The notes beneath the pieces were generated by a model that worked only from the letters and a program-made list of their open reading frames with translations, did no database searches and was not told where the DNA came from. Shown here piece by piece: positions 39,793 to 48,378 of a stretch of 64,000 nucleotides of DNA. A program made the translations under genes and the position numbers. This DNA is from Bacteroidia bacterium (lineage in GTDB: Bacteria; Bacteroidota; Bacteroidia; Bacteroidales; Paludibacteraceae): contig RZYM01000003.1 in the NCBI GenBank assembly GCA_009930305.1, positions 109,772-173,771 on the forward strand, given 5' to 3'. Position 1 is the stretch's first letter; every line of letters begins with the position of its first letter.

Positions 39793-39809
39793 TGTAAAGA
39801 ATTTATAAA
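39793..39809 (-). promoter_or_regulatory. Candidate KdpE-binding site upstream of kdpF
   Basis: The minus strand reads TTTATA-N5-TTTACA and then CCC, about 75 bases before kdpF. From memory the E. coli kdp operator has the same two half-sites with the same spacing and also continues CCC. A weak -7-like CAACTTTG lies downstream at 39743-39750 with no good -33 box, as expected for an activator-dependent promoter. Confidence 0.6.
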
Positions 39810-39820
39810 GATTGTAAGAA

Positions 39821-40177
39821 ATTAGCTACGAAGCAGGCGAATGGGAAGATTACTCACAATTTTAATTATTGAAAAAGGTGTTCGTGAGCTCCCGTGCGGT
39901 CGGTTGCAGCTCTTTTGTAATCCTTTGGTTTCAGCGTTGACTTGTGGGGCCTTGGCAATGTGTGCAATGTGGATGGGCTGTTGAAGTTACGAATCCTAAT
40001 GCGCCCTTAAAGGCGCAAAAAAACATACTATCCCAGCAATTTTTTATACCGCGTGTTGGACACTGGTTTTAGAGCGTGCTGGAGTTCGTGGCCACTTCAT
40101 TATTCACCGTTACTGCCCTTGCCAGCGAGCTCAGAACTTTCAATTTGCTCTGAAACACGCATGATGTATACACTGTG
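39821..40177. other. Gene-free junction between the kdp operon and the cassette array
   Basis: No gene is seen. The stretch holds a small hairpin (40000-40005 with 40012-40017), an isolated cassette-type right core (TATACCGCGTGTTGGACA, 40046-40063) whose left partner I could not define, and then a clearer cassette repeat from 40071. This looks like the old, degenerate end of the array. Confidence 0.55.
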
Positions 40178-40183
40178 TTAGCG
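40071..40183. repeat. attC-like element 1
   Basis: The right part (CCGTTACTGCCCTTGCCAGC ... TTTGCTCTGAAAC ... GTATACACTGTGTTAGCGGC) is closely similar to the element at 61710-61845. The right core GTTAGCG is at 40177-40183 and supplies the TAA stop of the neighbouring gene. The left end is truncated or eroded. Confidence 0.7.
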
Positions 40184-41023
40184 GCTAATAATTTTTTCTA
40201 AATATTTTATTGTTATTCCGTTTGTTTCTTCTGCTTTAAATTCTCTGTAGCCAAGTTTATTATATAGAAAAAGATTCTTTTCACTTTTAAATCCGGTAAA
40301 CAACTCGAATCTTGTTGTTTTATTGAATTCTCTCTCTACAGTTTCTAAGAGAAGTCTACCAAATCCTTTGTTTTGATAATCTTTATCAACAATCAGTTTG
40401 CCAATGTAACAGGAATCGTTTTGTACAAATGCTCTAACCGAGCCTATAATTTTACCTTTAAATTCTAGTTTAAAAATGATCTGGTTGAGAAAGTCATTTT
40501 TTATACTTTCAAAGTTCTGTGTTAACGGTGCAATTGCATAATCATTATAAATTTCGGCCTCAGATAAATAACAACACTTTTGCAAATAAAGAATCTGTGC
40601 TAAATCACTTTCATTCGCCTTTGTTATAGTATAATCTAAAACTGCTGTCAACTCAATTTTATTATTATCAGGATCCCTAATCACACTTTCATAGTATCCA
40701 TCTCCAGTAGTTCTTGGATAACTATCAATGGTAACCCCTGAAATTTCAAATCTTTTTGTCAAGTTATTCACTTGTTCCTTTGTCCCAACGCTAATTGCAA
40801 AATGAGCAAGACCAATCCTTTCATTATTATCTCTATCACCTATATCCGGCCGTTGCATTATTTCAATTCTTGTATCGCAACCAGTAAAGGATAAGAAATA
40901 CGAAGAAAAACTATTTTTTATATTATCGTATCGGACGGACACTTTACAATCAAAGAACCTTAAATAAAAGTCCTTCAATTTATCCAAATTCCTAGTCCAT
41001 ATAGCTATGTGATCTATTTTCAT
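40178..41023 (-). CDS. VOC-GNAT two-domain protein
   Basis: The 281-residue protein fuses two known folds. Residues 1-130 form a glyoxalase/bleomycin-resistance (VOC) domain (MKIDHIAIWTRNLDKLKDFY, GLAHFAISVGT, RDPDNNKIEL with candidate metal ligands His and Glu). Residues about 133-281 form a GNAT acetyltransferase (IGKLIVDKDYQNKGFGRLLL is the acetyl-CoA loop, LYNKLGYREF near the end). A drug or toxin detoxification role is a reasonable guess. The stop codon lies inside the attC-like core at 40177-40183. Confidence 0.8.
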   Translation of the reverse strand: MKIDHIAIWTRNLDKLKDFYLRFFDCKVSVRYDNIKNSFSSYFLSFTGCDTRIEIMQRPDIGDRDNNERIGLAHFAISVGTKEQVNNLTKRFEISGVTIDSYPRTTGDGYYESVIRDPDNNKIELTAVLDYTITKANESDLAQILYLQKCCYLSEAEIYNDYAIAPLTQNFESIKNDFLNQIIFKLEFKGKIIGSVRAFVQNDSCYIGKLIVDKDYQNKGFGRLLLETVEREFNKTTRFELFTGFKSEKNLFLYNKLGYREFKAEETNGITIKYLEKIISR

Positions 41024-41043
41024 GAGATTTTATTGTGTTTTAT

Positions 41044-41084
41044 GACCGCGGCCGAGGTTATGGGCATTGGCGTGTGTTAGCGGT
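41044..41084. repeat. attC-like element 2 (short form)
   Basis: A short form, GGCCGAGGTTATGGGCATTG then GCGTGTGTTAGCGGT, related to the short elements at 49092 and 53633. The right core GTTAGCGGT (41076-41084) is the exact reverse complement of the core ACCGCTAAC at the far side of the same cassette (42237-42245). Confidence 0.75.
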
Positions 41085-41091
41085 TCGGTAT

Positions 41092-42213
41092 TTATTTTAC
41101 AGTTCTCTCGTGTTCTTTTCTATTTTTGTGAAATGTACTAATCCGTCCATTTGCGTCAATGTGAAATGTGTAATAGTCTCCTTGAAAATATATGCTTTGG
41201 GTTCCATATTTACTATATCTAGAATCAGGATTTTCTTCTCTGAACTTTTGATAAGCATCCTCTATTTCTCTAATTATATTTTCCATTACCAAAAAAACAT
41301 CACCTTCATTCCATTGAAAATTGTCTTTGTGTTCGAAATGTTGATTGACTTTAAATTCTTCAACATGTCTCATGTATATATGTAGGAAACTGTCAATATC
41401 CATATAAATTGGGTATTTTCCCATTACATTTAATCTTTTCTCATTAAATATTTTAACTTTCATAAATAATTCAGTTGCTTGTTCTAAATTTTCCTGAAAA
41501 AGCTTTTCGAAACTACTTCCTGCTTGTTTAAGATAAGAGTCAAGAATCATTAATCTTTTGTTAGCCTCATGCTCTTTGAGAATTTTTAATTTTTGTTCTT
41601 CCTCTTTTCCAATTTCTTCTCGCATTCTTTTCATATCTAAGAACTCCATTTCAATGGGAGCTCTCATTAAACCTGCCTCATCAAATATTTCTTGTCTTTC
41701 TTGCTTAGTCAAATTCTGTGGCTCAAAATAGAGTTTCCCTGCTAAATAAAAGTCTCTTTCATGAGGAGACAATTTAATTCCTTGTTCTACAAGTCTGTTA
41801 TGAAAACCGTACATCCACCCTAAATCACCACCTTTTAGTTGTGGCTCAAATTCAATTATATGCTTGTTTAAAACTTTCTTTTCAGTGTTATGAAATGTGT
41901 TTTTGTGAATGTTATGTAAGAAAAACATATCAACAATATCTTGAGATTCTATGCCATTTTCTAAAAGATCTTTATTCTCGGCTTCACTTAGTTTAGACAA
42001 TAAGTCTTTTGCTCTAACTCGACCATGAGTTGAGAAATTTTCATTTTGGATTCTTTTATCCAATTCTTCACGTTCAGACTGAGTGTAAACAAATTGAACA
42101 GTCAACATGTCTCCATATTTACTGAATGCTTCACTTCCTTTTTTAAAAGTCAGATTAGCCACACAATCGTCTTTTCCGACCAGTTTGTAAATCTTTTCAA
42201 TTGAATAATCCAT
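41092..42213 (-). CDS. Cassette protein of unknown function, 373 residues
   Basis: I do not recognise this 373-residue soluble protein. It is rich in charged helices, with a likely coiled coil at about residues 195-245 (FLDMKRMREEIGKEEEQKLK). The C-terminal part has GKYPIYMDIDSFLHIYMRHVEEF and a terminal beta segment, IYFQGDYYTFHIDANGRIST. It has no signal peptide or membrane segment. It is alone between two attC-like elements in the same orientation as all other array genes. Confidence 0.7.
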   Translation of the reverse strand: MDYSIEKIYKLVGKDDCVANLTFKKGSEAFSKYGDMLTVQFVYTQSEREELDKRIQNENFSTHGRVRAKDLLSKLSEAENKDLLENGIESQDIVDMFFLHNIHKNTFHNTEKKVLNKHIIEFEPQLKGGDLGWMYGFHNRLVEQGIKLSPHERDFYLAGKLYFEPQNLTKQERQEIFDEAGLMRAPIEMEFLDMKRMREEIGKEEEQKLKILKEHEANKRLMILDSYLKQAGSSFEKLFQENLEQATELFMKVKIFNEKRLNVMGKYPIYMDIDSFLHIYMRHVEEFKVNQHFEHKDNFQWNEGDVFLVMENIIREIEDAYQKFREENPDSRYSKYGTQSIYFQGDYYTFHIDANGRISTFHKNRKEHERTVK

Positions 42214-42236
42214 ATTTTTATCTTTTTTGTATGCTG

Positions 42237-42372
42237 ACCGCTAACGTTTGGCGGTATGAAATATTGAGGATTGCGGGCTTTTTACCTGTCAATTTACAGT
42301 TAAATTTGGTGCGGACTACTACGCCCCGAAAACCACTGAAACCCTTATTAACTATACCGCATGTTAGCAGTA
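42237..42372. repeat. attC-like element 3 (136 bp)
   Basis: The outer arms pair as GCTAAC ... GCGGTAT with ATACCGC ... GTTAGC. The interior has GAGGATTGCGGGCTT, shared with other elements. Left core ACCGCTAAC at 42237-42245; right core GTTAGCAGTA at 42363-42372. Confidence 0.85.
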
Positions 42373-42429
42373 GCTGTTTATTATTCGATCATTTGTTTTA
42401 TATGTTACTGTCAGCTCTTTATTCATTTT

Positions 42430-42978
42430 TTATTTTGTTTCTTGTGCTATTCTCAAAAGTTCATTCATTGTTTTCCAATTTCTTGTTGTTGCCCCAACTT
42501 TTAATTTTAGCTCTAAAAAGCTGTTGGTCAGTTTTGTTTTTCCGTAACCGTTTGGACAATACAAATAAACTGCCTTGTCATAAAAAAATATTTCTTCTCC
42601 GCTAAGTTTCTTTTCTTCTATTGTGCTATATTCAGTTTTTTGAGGTTTTGAAGATAAAAAAGTAATGTGTAAAAAAGTTTTATCCTTATCGGTTTGTTTT
42701 AAAAATGGATTGCTGTCAATTATTTGTTTCAATTTATCTATGGTCAAAACGATTACGGGAAGGTCAAAACCAAAGTCTTTTTCAATTTGTCGTGTTATCG
42801 TTTTTGCAAGTTCATCTGGTTTTGCTTTGTCTCCTATAAAAATAACATTTCCACTTTGTACATAAGTTGCAACGCTTCGAAAACCTAAATTTTCATATGA
42901 CTTCCGTAAAGCATCCATTTTGATAAGTTTTTGTCCGCTTACGTTAATTCCTCTTAGTATTGAAATGTAAGTTGTCAT
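42430..42978 (-). CDS. DUF1697 family protein
   Basis: The 182-residue protein has the DUF1697 opening TYISILRGINVSGQKLIKMD, then NLGFRSVATYVQSGNVIF and a C-terminal LTNSFLELKLKVGATTRNWK. The family is widespread and small, with no established function. It is the only gene between elements 3 and 4; the cores at the two ends of this cassette match over ten bases. Confidence 0.88.
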   Translation of the reverse strand: MTTYISILRGINVSGQKLIKMDALRKSYENLGFRSVATYVQSGNVIFIGDKAKPDELAKTITRQIEKDFGFDLPVIVLTIDKLKQIIDSNPFLKQTDKDKTFLHITFLSSKPQKTEYSTIEEKKLSGEEIFFYDKAVYLYCPNGYGKTKLTNSFLELKLKVGATTRNWKTMNELLRIAQETK

Positions 42979-43016
42979 TCGTGTTCTATTTGCTTGTTAC
43001 ATGGTCTTCCTACGGT

Positions 43017-43146
43017 TACTGCTAACGGCTCATGGTATGGTCTTGTGAGGATTATGGATTTCCTATCAGTTTACACTGACCTTTTTTACGAGCCACAAAC
43101 GCTCGCATACCGCTGAGACCCGCATGCACTATATCATGTGTTACCT
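43017..43146. repeat. attC-like element 4 (130 bp)
   Basis: Left core TACTGCTAAC (43017-43026) is the reverse complement of the right core of element 3. Right core GTTACCT (43140-43146) differs from it but matches the left core of element 5. Inner arms GGTATGG and GCATACCGC are visible. Confidence 0.83.
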
Positions 43147-45240
43147 AATGGCATTTTTATCTAAGTTATTTTTCAATTCAAATTCTTTATAAAAGTCAAG
43201 TGTTCCGAAGGTTACAAACTTATTAGATTTTAATTTTTCATAAAAAGAATCATTATCAATTGATAAATTAATTATTTCTAAAAGTTGTCCCAAATTTAAA
43301 AAGCTACAATTAAAAAATGGAAAATGGTCGAATCCCTTGTCCAAGGTTTTAAGTTTTGTGTATTGTTCTCCCCAAGTTTGTTGTTTCTCTTTTAAAATAT
43401 CAAACTTTTTAATAATTTTTTCTTCCTCTGAATAAGTTCCGTAAGAATGAGTTAACAATGCATTAAAAAATTGATTAATTATAGTCCTGTCATGAAACCC
43501 TCCAAAATCAAGTTGTGTTAATGATATTCTTTCAATTGTTCTATTTTTCCAATTAACTGTTTTAGAATCATTTGTTTTAAGGTCTGTAAGTGTTATTTCT
43601 CCTTTTTCCCTTAAGACTAATTCTGTTCTTCCTGCTTGCAATTGGGAAAATAATATGCTATCTGACAAATCAATTAATATATCAATATCAATCCCTGATT
43701 TTGCTTTTCTTGTTAAAACTTTCTTTTTAAATTCAACTAAAATGATAGCTTCATTTGTTTCAATAAGAAGGTCGCATTCACCGTCAATCGAATCAACAGT
43801 ATAATTTCCATGACAGAATGTGATATTATGAATTTGCAACCTATTATAAATTAAGCCCTCAAGTGCATAACCAATATTTGAGTCAAAATTTTTCACTTTG
43901 GCCAATCTAAATTTTGTTGCTAAAGATTCAAATAATGAAGGGGAACACCATGATTTATCCATCAACAGGTATTTTGTTTCTCCTAGCTTTATTAATGGAT
44001 TAAACTGAAAGTCAACTTCTGTAAAATCAGATGGCAATAAATAATTTGAATTTGGATTAGAAGAATGAGACATTAAGTCAAGAACCCTTTTAATCTCCTG
44101 TTTATCAATATCTCTAAGAACTTTGCTGATTGCTGACAAATAAATAATTTTTACACCATTTATATTTTTAACAGAATTTAAAATTTCTCTTATTATGGAA
44201 TAGCAATTTTCTTTGTTTACGCCTATTATTTGAAGAAATATTTCATCTTTTATCTCGCTAAATAATTCTTGTAATATTTCTAATGAAAGTTGTGGTCGAA
44301 TCTGAATTAGTGAGTAAATTGAATCCCAAAGAGCAATCTCAGTACAAAATTTAATTATTGTTTCTCCTGTTTGGAAAAAATTTGTCCATTGATTATAATG
44401 CTGCACATTATAACATCCAGTTACAATAGCTATAGATAAGTTCTGTATTTCGGTTAGTTGACGGTGAATATTTTTATTAGATGAATTCTCATATGGATAT
44501 TTCACACAAAGATTTAATAAATAACCAAAAGGTATTTGAGGCTTCTGGTGCATACTTAAACCATTACCTTGTCGTGTAAGATGATATCTTTCGAAGTAAC
44601 TCGAATAATTATTTTGCTTCAGGAGAATAAATATTCCATTTGCCAATGTGATACCACCAATTTCTTTTATTAAATCATCTAATCTATTTATTGCAAGTTC
44701 AGTATCTTTAATCTCAATGTCATCATTAACAATCGAAACCTTGCATCCTACTGAAATTAATTTCTTTAATTGAGTTACTCGGTCATATTCTTGTGGATAA
44801 TGTTCTCTCAATCTATCTGGCGACAAATCATATGAATTCTTTGAGACTAATTTATAATCTTTCAAATTTGAAATTATTCGATTCCATGATTCGGTATCAT
44901 CTAGTAGAGGTACTCTTTTAATCCTTGCATCCTTAATTGCAAAAAGAGTTTGTAGTATATTTAAATATTTAAGTACAGGCTCATCAAATAATAAGAACTT
45001 ATAAATCAAATTTTCTGCAATTTCTTCAAGTTTATTAACAGAAATGCTATCATTCTCTGTTGCTCCATTTCTATCAAAGTCTGCTTCGAAACGTTTTATT
45101 ATCTCATCTTGAAAAAGTCTCGGTGAATAATGATATGTAATGTCAATACCAAGTCTTTCTGCTAGCAATCTATAATCATCCTTAACATCATCAAGTGTAG
45201 AATTGTTGCTGTCGATTAATTTGATAAGTCTATCTGTCAT
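43141..45240 (-). CDS. Large cassette protein with a PD-(D/E)XK-like nuclease region
   Basis: The 699-residue protein has no signal peptide. At about residues 460-507 it has YALEGLIYNRL, then GECDLLIETNEAIILVEFKK, the E ... D-x(n)-E-x-K pattern of PD-(D/E)XK nucleases. The N-terminal two thirds is helical and unrecognised. A nuclease flanked by a large helical region in a defence-rich array could be an anti-phage effector, but that is inference. The stop codon lies within the core GTTACCT. Confidence 0.65.
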   Translation of the reverse strand: MTDRLIKLIDSNNSTLDDVKDDYRLLAERLGIDITYHYSPRLFQDEIIKRFEADFDRNGATENDSISVNKLEEIAENLIYKFLLFDEPVLKYLNILQTLFAIKDARIKRVPLLDDTESWNRIISNLKDYKLVSKNSYDLSPDRLREHYPQEYDRVTQLKKLISVGCKVSIVNDDIEIKDTELAINRLDDLIKEIGGITLANGIFILLKQNNYSSYFERYHLTRQGNGLSMHQKPQIPFGYLLNLCVKYPYENSSNKNIHRQLTEIQNLSIAIVTGCYNVQHYNQWTNFFQTGETIIKFCTEIALWDSIYSLIQIRPQLSLEILQELFSEIKDEIFLQIIGVNKENCYSIIREILNSVKNINGVKIIYLSAISKVLRDIDKQEIKRVLDLMSHSSNPNSNYLLPSDFTEVDFQFNPLIKLGETKYLLMDKSWCSPSLFESLATKFRLAKVKNFDSNIGYALEGLIYNRLQIHNITFCHGNYTVDSIDGECDLLIETNEAIILVEFKKKVLTRKAKSGIDIDILIDLSDSILFSQLQAGRTELVLREKGEITLTDLKTNDSKTVNWKNRTIERISLTQLDFGGFHDRTIINQFFNALLTHSYGTYSEEEKIIKKFDILKEKQQTWGEQYTKLKTLDKGFDHFPFFNCSFLNLGQLLEIINLSIDNDSFYEKLKSNKFVTFGTLDFYKEFELKNNLDKNAIR

Positions 45241-45271
45241 TTCGGTTATGTAGTATGTTTCTTATGCTTGC

Positions 45272-45411
45272 AGGTAACGGTTCGGCTATGGGCAGTGGCG
45301 GATTGCGTGCGACTTTCTATCAAGGTACACATAAAGTTGAAGCGTGACAGAATACTTTAATAACCACTTAGCCCCCAATTGGGTTTGAGCCTTTGTTGTA
45401 CACTGTTATTT
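45272..45411. repeat. attC-like element 5 (140 bp)
   Basis: Left core AGGTAAC (45272-45278) matches the right core of element 4 as its reverse complement. The interior GGATTGCGTGCGACTTTCT is almost identical to one in element 14 (60727). Right core GTTATTT (45405-45411) overlaps the stop codon of the next gene. Confidence 0.8.
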
Positions 45412-46167
45412 TTTTGTCTTTATATACACAAGTTTTATTGAAGCCCTTTCTGTTAATCTCTCATCAATATTAAATTTATCCTTTAAAGACTTTATCAATG
45501 GAGTAAGTTTTTCGAAGCCATAATTTCTTGGATCAAAATCTGGTTTTTTCTTAATCAGTAGATTACCTACATCCCCCAAAAAAGCCCATCCATCTTCATC
45601 CGCAATATCATCAACTGTCATTGATATTAGAGTTACAATTTCAGCATCAATTTTCTGAATGGTCTCTTGTTCACTAATCTGAGAATTTGCTTGTTTATTA
45701 ACCTCATGTGAATCAGACATAACAGAACTCTTTAAGATTTCAAGGTATATAAACTTATCACATGCAACAATAAATGGATTAGGTGTCTTTTTCTCACCGA
45801 ACCCAAAAACCTTCATTCCCGATTCTCTAAGTCTAGTTGCTAGTTTTGTAAAATCACTATCACTCGATACAATGCAAAATCCATCAACTTTATCGGTATA
45901 TAAAATATCCATAGCATCTATAATCATAGCAGAATCTGTTGAATTCTTACCGGTTGTATATCCATATTGTTGAATTGGTGTTATAGCATTTTCTAATAAT
46001 ACATTTTTCCAACCAGACAAATTTGGTTTTGTCCAATCACCATATATTCTCTTAAAAGTCGGTATACCATATTTAGCAATTTCTTCCATCACTCCTTTGA
46101 CATTAGAAGATGGTACATTGTCTGCATCAATTAATACAGCAAGTTTTAAATCATTTTTTATTTCCAT
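45406..46167 (-). CDS. NYN (LabA/DUF88) domain protein with C-terminal OST-HTH-like domain
   Basis: The 253-residue protein has a PIN-like NYN domain at about residues 8-145: LAVLIDADNVPSS, NSTDSAMIIDAMDILY and GFCIVSSDSDFTKLATRLRE carry the expected acidic metal-binding residues. Residues about 175-250 look like an OST-HTH/LOTUS RNA-binding domain (DEDGWAFLGDVGNLLIKKKPDFDPRNYGF). The family is predicted to cleave or bind RNA. The stop codon TAA lies in the core at 45405-45411. Confidence 0.85.
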   Translation of the reverse strand: MEIKNDLKLAVLIDADNVPSSNVKGVMEEIAKYGIPTFKRIYGDWTKPNLSGWKNVLLENAITPIQQYGYTTGKNSTDSAMIIDAMDILYTDKVDGFCIVSSDSDFTKLATRLRESGMKVFGFGEKKTPNPFIVACDKFIYLEILKSSVMSDSHEVNKQANSQISEQETIQKIDAEIVTLISMTVDDIADEDGWAFLGDVGNLLIKKKPDFDPRNYGFEKLTPLIKSLKDKFNIDERLTERASIKLVYIKTKK

Positions 46168-46204
46168 AGTTATTTATTATTAGATGGTTTCTGTTTTTAT
46201 AATT

Positions 46205-46340
46205 TTGCCAAAAGGTGATGGTATAGTTTGTTGACGATTTCGAAGCGATTTCTTATCAAGTTACAATGAACTTTAATAGAAGTAAAAACCTTGTAACATG
46301 CACTGCAACGGCAATTTTATATACCGTGTGTTGGGCGCTG
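46205..46340. repeat. attC-like element 6 (about 136 bp)
   Basis: Right core GTTGGGC at 46330-46336 is preceded by TATACCGTGT; the facing inner arm is GATGGTATAG (46218-46227). The left core is eroded (TTTTGCCAAAAGG). Confidence 0.65.
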
Positions 46341-46409
46341 GCGATTTTTTAATAAATTCAATCATCTCGTTACTATTAAAAATCTCTTCAATTATTTCAA
46401 TCACAGTTA

Positions 46410-47357
46410 TTACTTCTTATAATCCTCAATTTTTACACCTGCTTTATTTATATAAAATTTTTCTTCTCCGAGTTGCACATGGGCTTTGTTATCGTTAAAA
46501 GAATTTGCATCATCATAAACAAAAGGAATCACAATTTTTCCGGTTTTATCAATATAGCCGTATTTTCCATTTAATTCCACCACAGCTAATCCGTTTTTAA
46601 ACCCTATCAAACCCATATTATCATTTTCATTATATAGAAACGGAACAACAACCTTTCCTGTTTTATCAATAAAACCCCATTTCCCATTTAATTGGACGGC
46701 GGCTAACCCTTCTTGAAAAACATTGGCAAATTTATATTCCGGTTGAATTATCATTTTTCCGGATTTATCAATGTATCCCCATTTCCCGTATAATTTTATG
46801 GCAGCTAATCCTTCTATATAGTCCTTGGCATCTTCATATATAATGGAAACAACAATTTTCCCGGTTTTATCTATAAACCCGTATTTGTTATCTAAAGTCA
46901 CCATTGCCAATCCGTCTCGAAAGTTACCACATCCTGTTCGAAACCAACTAAATCCATCGTATTTCATCGGGATCACAACGTTTCCGGTTTTATCAACATA
47001 GCCCCATTTCCCATTTAATTTCACCAATGCCAATCCTTCATGAAAATCCTTGACACGTTCATATATCATGGGAACAACAAGCTTTCCGGTTTTATCAATA
47101 AACCCACATTGTTCGTATGATTCTACGGAGGCTAATCCTTCTTTATAATCAGAAACATAATCATATCCCTTTAGAGGAGCAAGAATTTTATCTGTTATTG
47201 CATCTGCTATATAATAACCGGGAAGTGTTTCGCCCTGATTGGTTGACAAATGTACAATCTTAACAGAATCAGTCGATTGTATGGTAGTTTGTGCCTGAAT
47301 GGTTTGTGGCAGTATGCCTGTAAGGCAAAGTGCGATAGTTAGAATTTTTGTTTTCAT
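46410..47357 (-). CDS. WG-repeat protein (exported)
   Basis: The 315-residue protein has a signal peptide (cleavage after IQAQ, about residue 23) followed by about seven WG repeats of 30-40 residues built on the unit KWGYVDKTGNVVIP-x-YD-x-F-x-EGLA. The repeats are thought to form a beta structure for binding, but their role is unknown. No attC-like element separates it from the FISUMP gene 47 bp upstream, so both belong to one cassette. The following right core is GTTGGGC. Confidence 0.88.
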   Translation of the reverse strand: MKTKILTIALCLTGILPQTIQAQTTIQSTDSVKIVHLSTNQGETLPGYYIADAITDKILAPLKGYDYVSDYKEGLASVESYEQCGFIDKTGKLVVPMIYERVKDFHEGLALVKLNGKWGYVDKTGNVVIPMKYDGFSWFRTGCGNFRDGLAMVTLDNKYGFIDKTGKIVVSIIYEDAKDYIEGLAAIKLYGKWGYIDKSGKMIIQPEYKFANVFQEGLAAVQLNGKWGFIDKTGKVVVPFLYNENDNMGLIGFKNGLAVVELNGKYGYIDKTGKIVIPFVYDDANSFNDNKAHVQLGEEKFYINKAGVKIEDYKK

Positions 47358-47404
47358 TTCTTTTATAGGTTAATATAATTATTTATAAAATTGATTGTAA
47401 GATA

Positions 47405-48103
47405 TTATTCATTTTTTACGCATCGTACAGAATACCCGGCTCGTTTTTCCTCGCTGCCTTTAAAAATATCTCCATAGGAAGTTATTTTTCTATAGATAGC
47501 AAAAGATAAGTTGTCGGTTATAGCTGCCCACCATCCTGTATATCCTCCCATCCCGTCAAACCCGCCATTTATACCGCGAATACCGCTTGGCAGGGCTTTA
47601 AAACCACTCATGGCAAACGAGGTGCTGTCGCCCAATATACCGTTTAACCATAAAGCAGTATCGGCTTTTAGCATATTGCCCTGATTTGTCCCTCTCCAAT
47701 TGTTTTTTTGTACATCAATTGTATCTATGCCTAATGCCATTTCAAGGTTTGCCCAATTTTTTTCGGTAGCAACATGCCACCCAGCCGGACACAAATTGCC
47801 GGTATTCACCGCGTACCAATTATATAAGCAACCGTACTTTTCCAAATTGCTTGAGTCATTTTCAAACCAACATAAAGCCGGAGTTATAAGAAACTTCCAT
47901 TCCACATCATTTGCAACTATGGGAATGGATATTCCATCATTGTATTTCGTTGTTTTCAGGTTTTCAGCGAGCCACTCTTTGTTGCCTATATTTATCGTTG
48001 TGTAAATATTCCCGTCTGCATCGGTTACCATGTTGTTTTTATGAGCTTGTAGTGTTATACACAAGCAACTTAAAAGGATGATGATCTGTATTTTTAATTT
48101 CAT
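47405..48103 (-). CDS. FISUMP-domain exported protein
   Basis: The 232-residue protein has a signal peptide (residues 1-20) and a FISUMP (Fibrobacter succinogenes major paralogue) domain: TDADGNIYTTINIGNKEWLA, YGCLYNWYAVNTGNLCPAGW, GFKALPSGIRGINGGFDGMG and the final AGYSVRCVKNE. Such proteins are usually surface-located in Bacteroidota; function is not established. It shares a cassette with the WG-repeat gene. Confidence 0.88.
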   Translation of the reverse strand: MKLKIQIIILLSCLCITLQAHKNNMVTDADGNIYTTINIGNKEWLAENLKTTKYNDGISIPIVANDVEWKFLITPALCWFENDSSNLEKYGCLYNWYAVNTGNLCPAGWHVATEKNWANLEMALGIDTIDVQKNNWRGTNQGNMLKADTALWLNGILGDSTSFAMSGFKALPSGIRGINGGFDGMGGYTGWWAAITDNLSFAIYRKITSYGDIFKGSEEKRAGYSVRCVKNE

Positions 48104-48125
48104 TTGGGTATTTTTCTTCTAAAGA

Positions 48126-48372
48126 ACGCCAACGTAGCGAGGCTATGTGCAGTGGCGAAATTTTGCACGTCGTTTGCACTAAGTGTCACGCTACAAAAAT
48201 ACAAAAAAATTGATACGAGAACTTCCCCTGCCATTGTATATAGCGTTTGGCTGTATGCACTGTAGGGGCGATCGGAATTCGACAGTTTCAAACTTCTCGA
48301 AAGTTGATGCGAGACGAACAGCTTAAACTCCCACTTAAACCCCTATGGCGTATGACAGATTGTTGGCAGCCG
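48126..48372. repeat. Compound attC-like element 7 (247 bp)
   Basis: It appears to be two elements in tandem with no gene between them: a first part from ACGCCAAC (48126) with the GCGAGGCTATG segment to about 48246, and a second from GCGTTTGGCTGTATG to the right core GTTGGCAGCC (48363-48372). That last core is the exact reverse complement of the core at the other end of the same cassette (49092-49101). Confidence 0.7.
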
Positions 48373-48378
48373 TGTATT

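Noticed and set aside
41035..41385. Plus-strand frames starting in the attC-like elements (also 42201-42605).
   Set aside because: They cross the element and run antisense through real genes; composition is that of a shadow frame.
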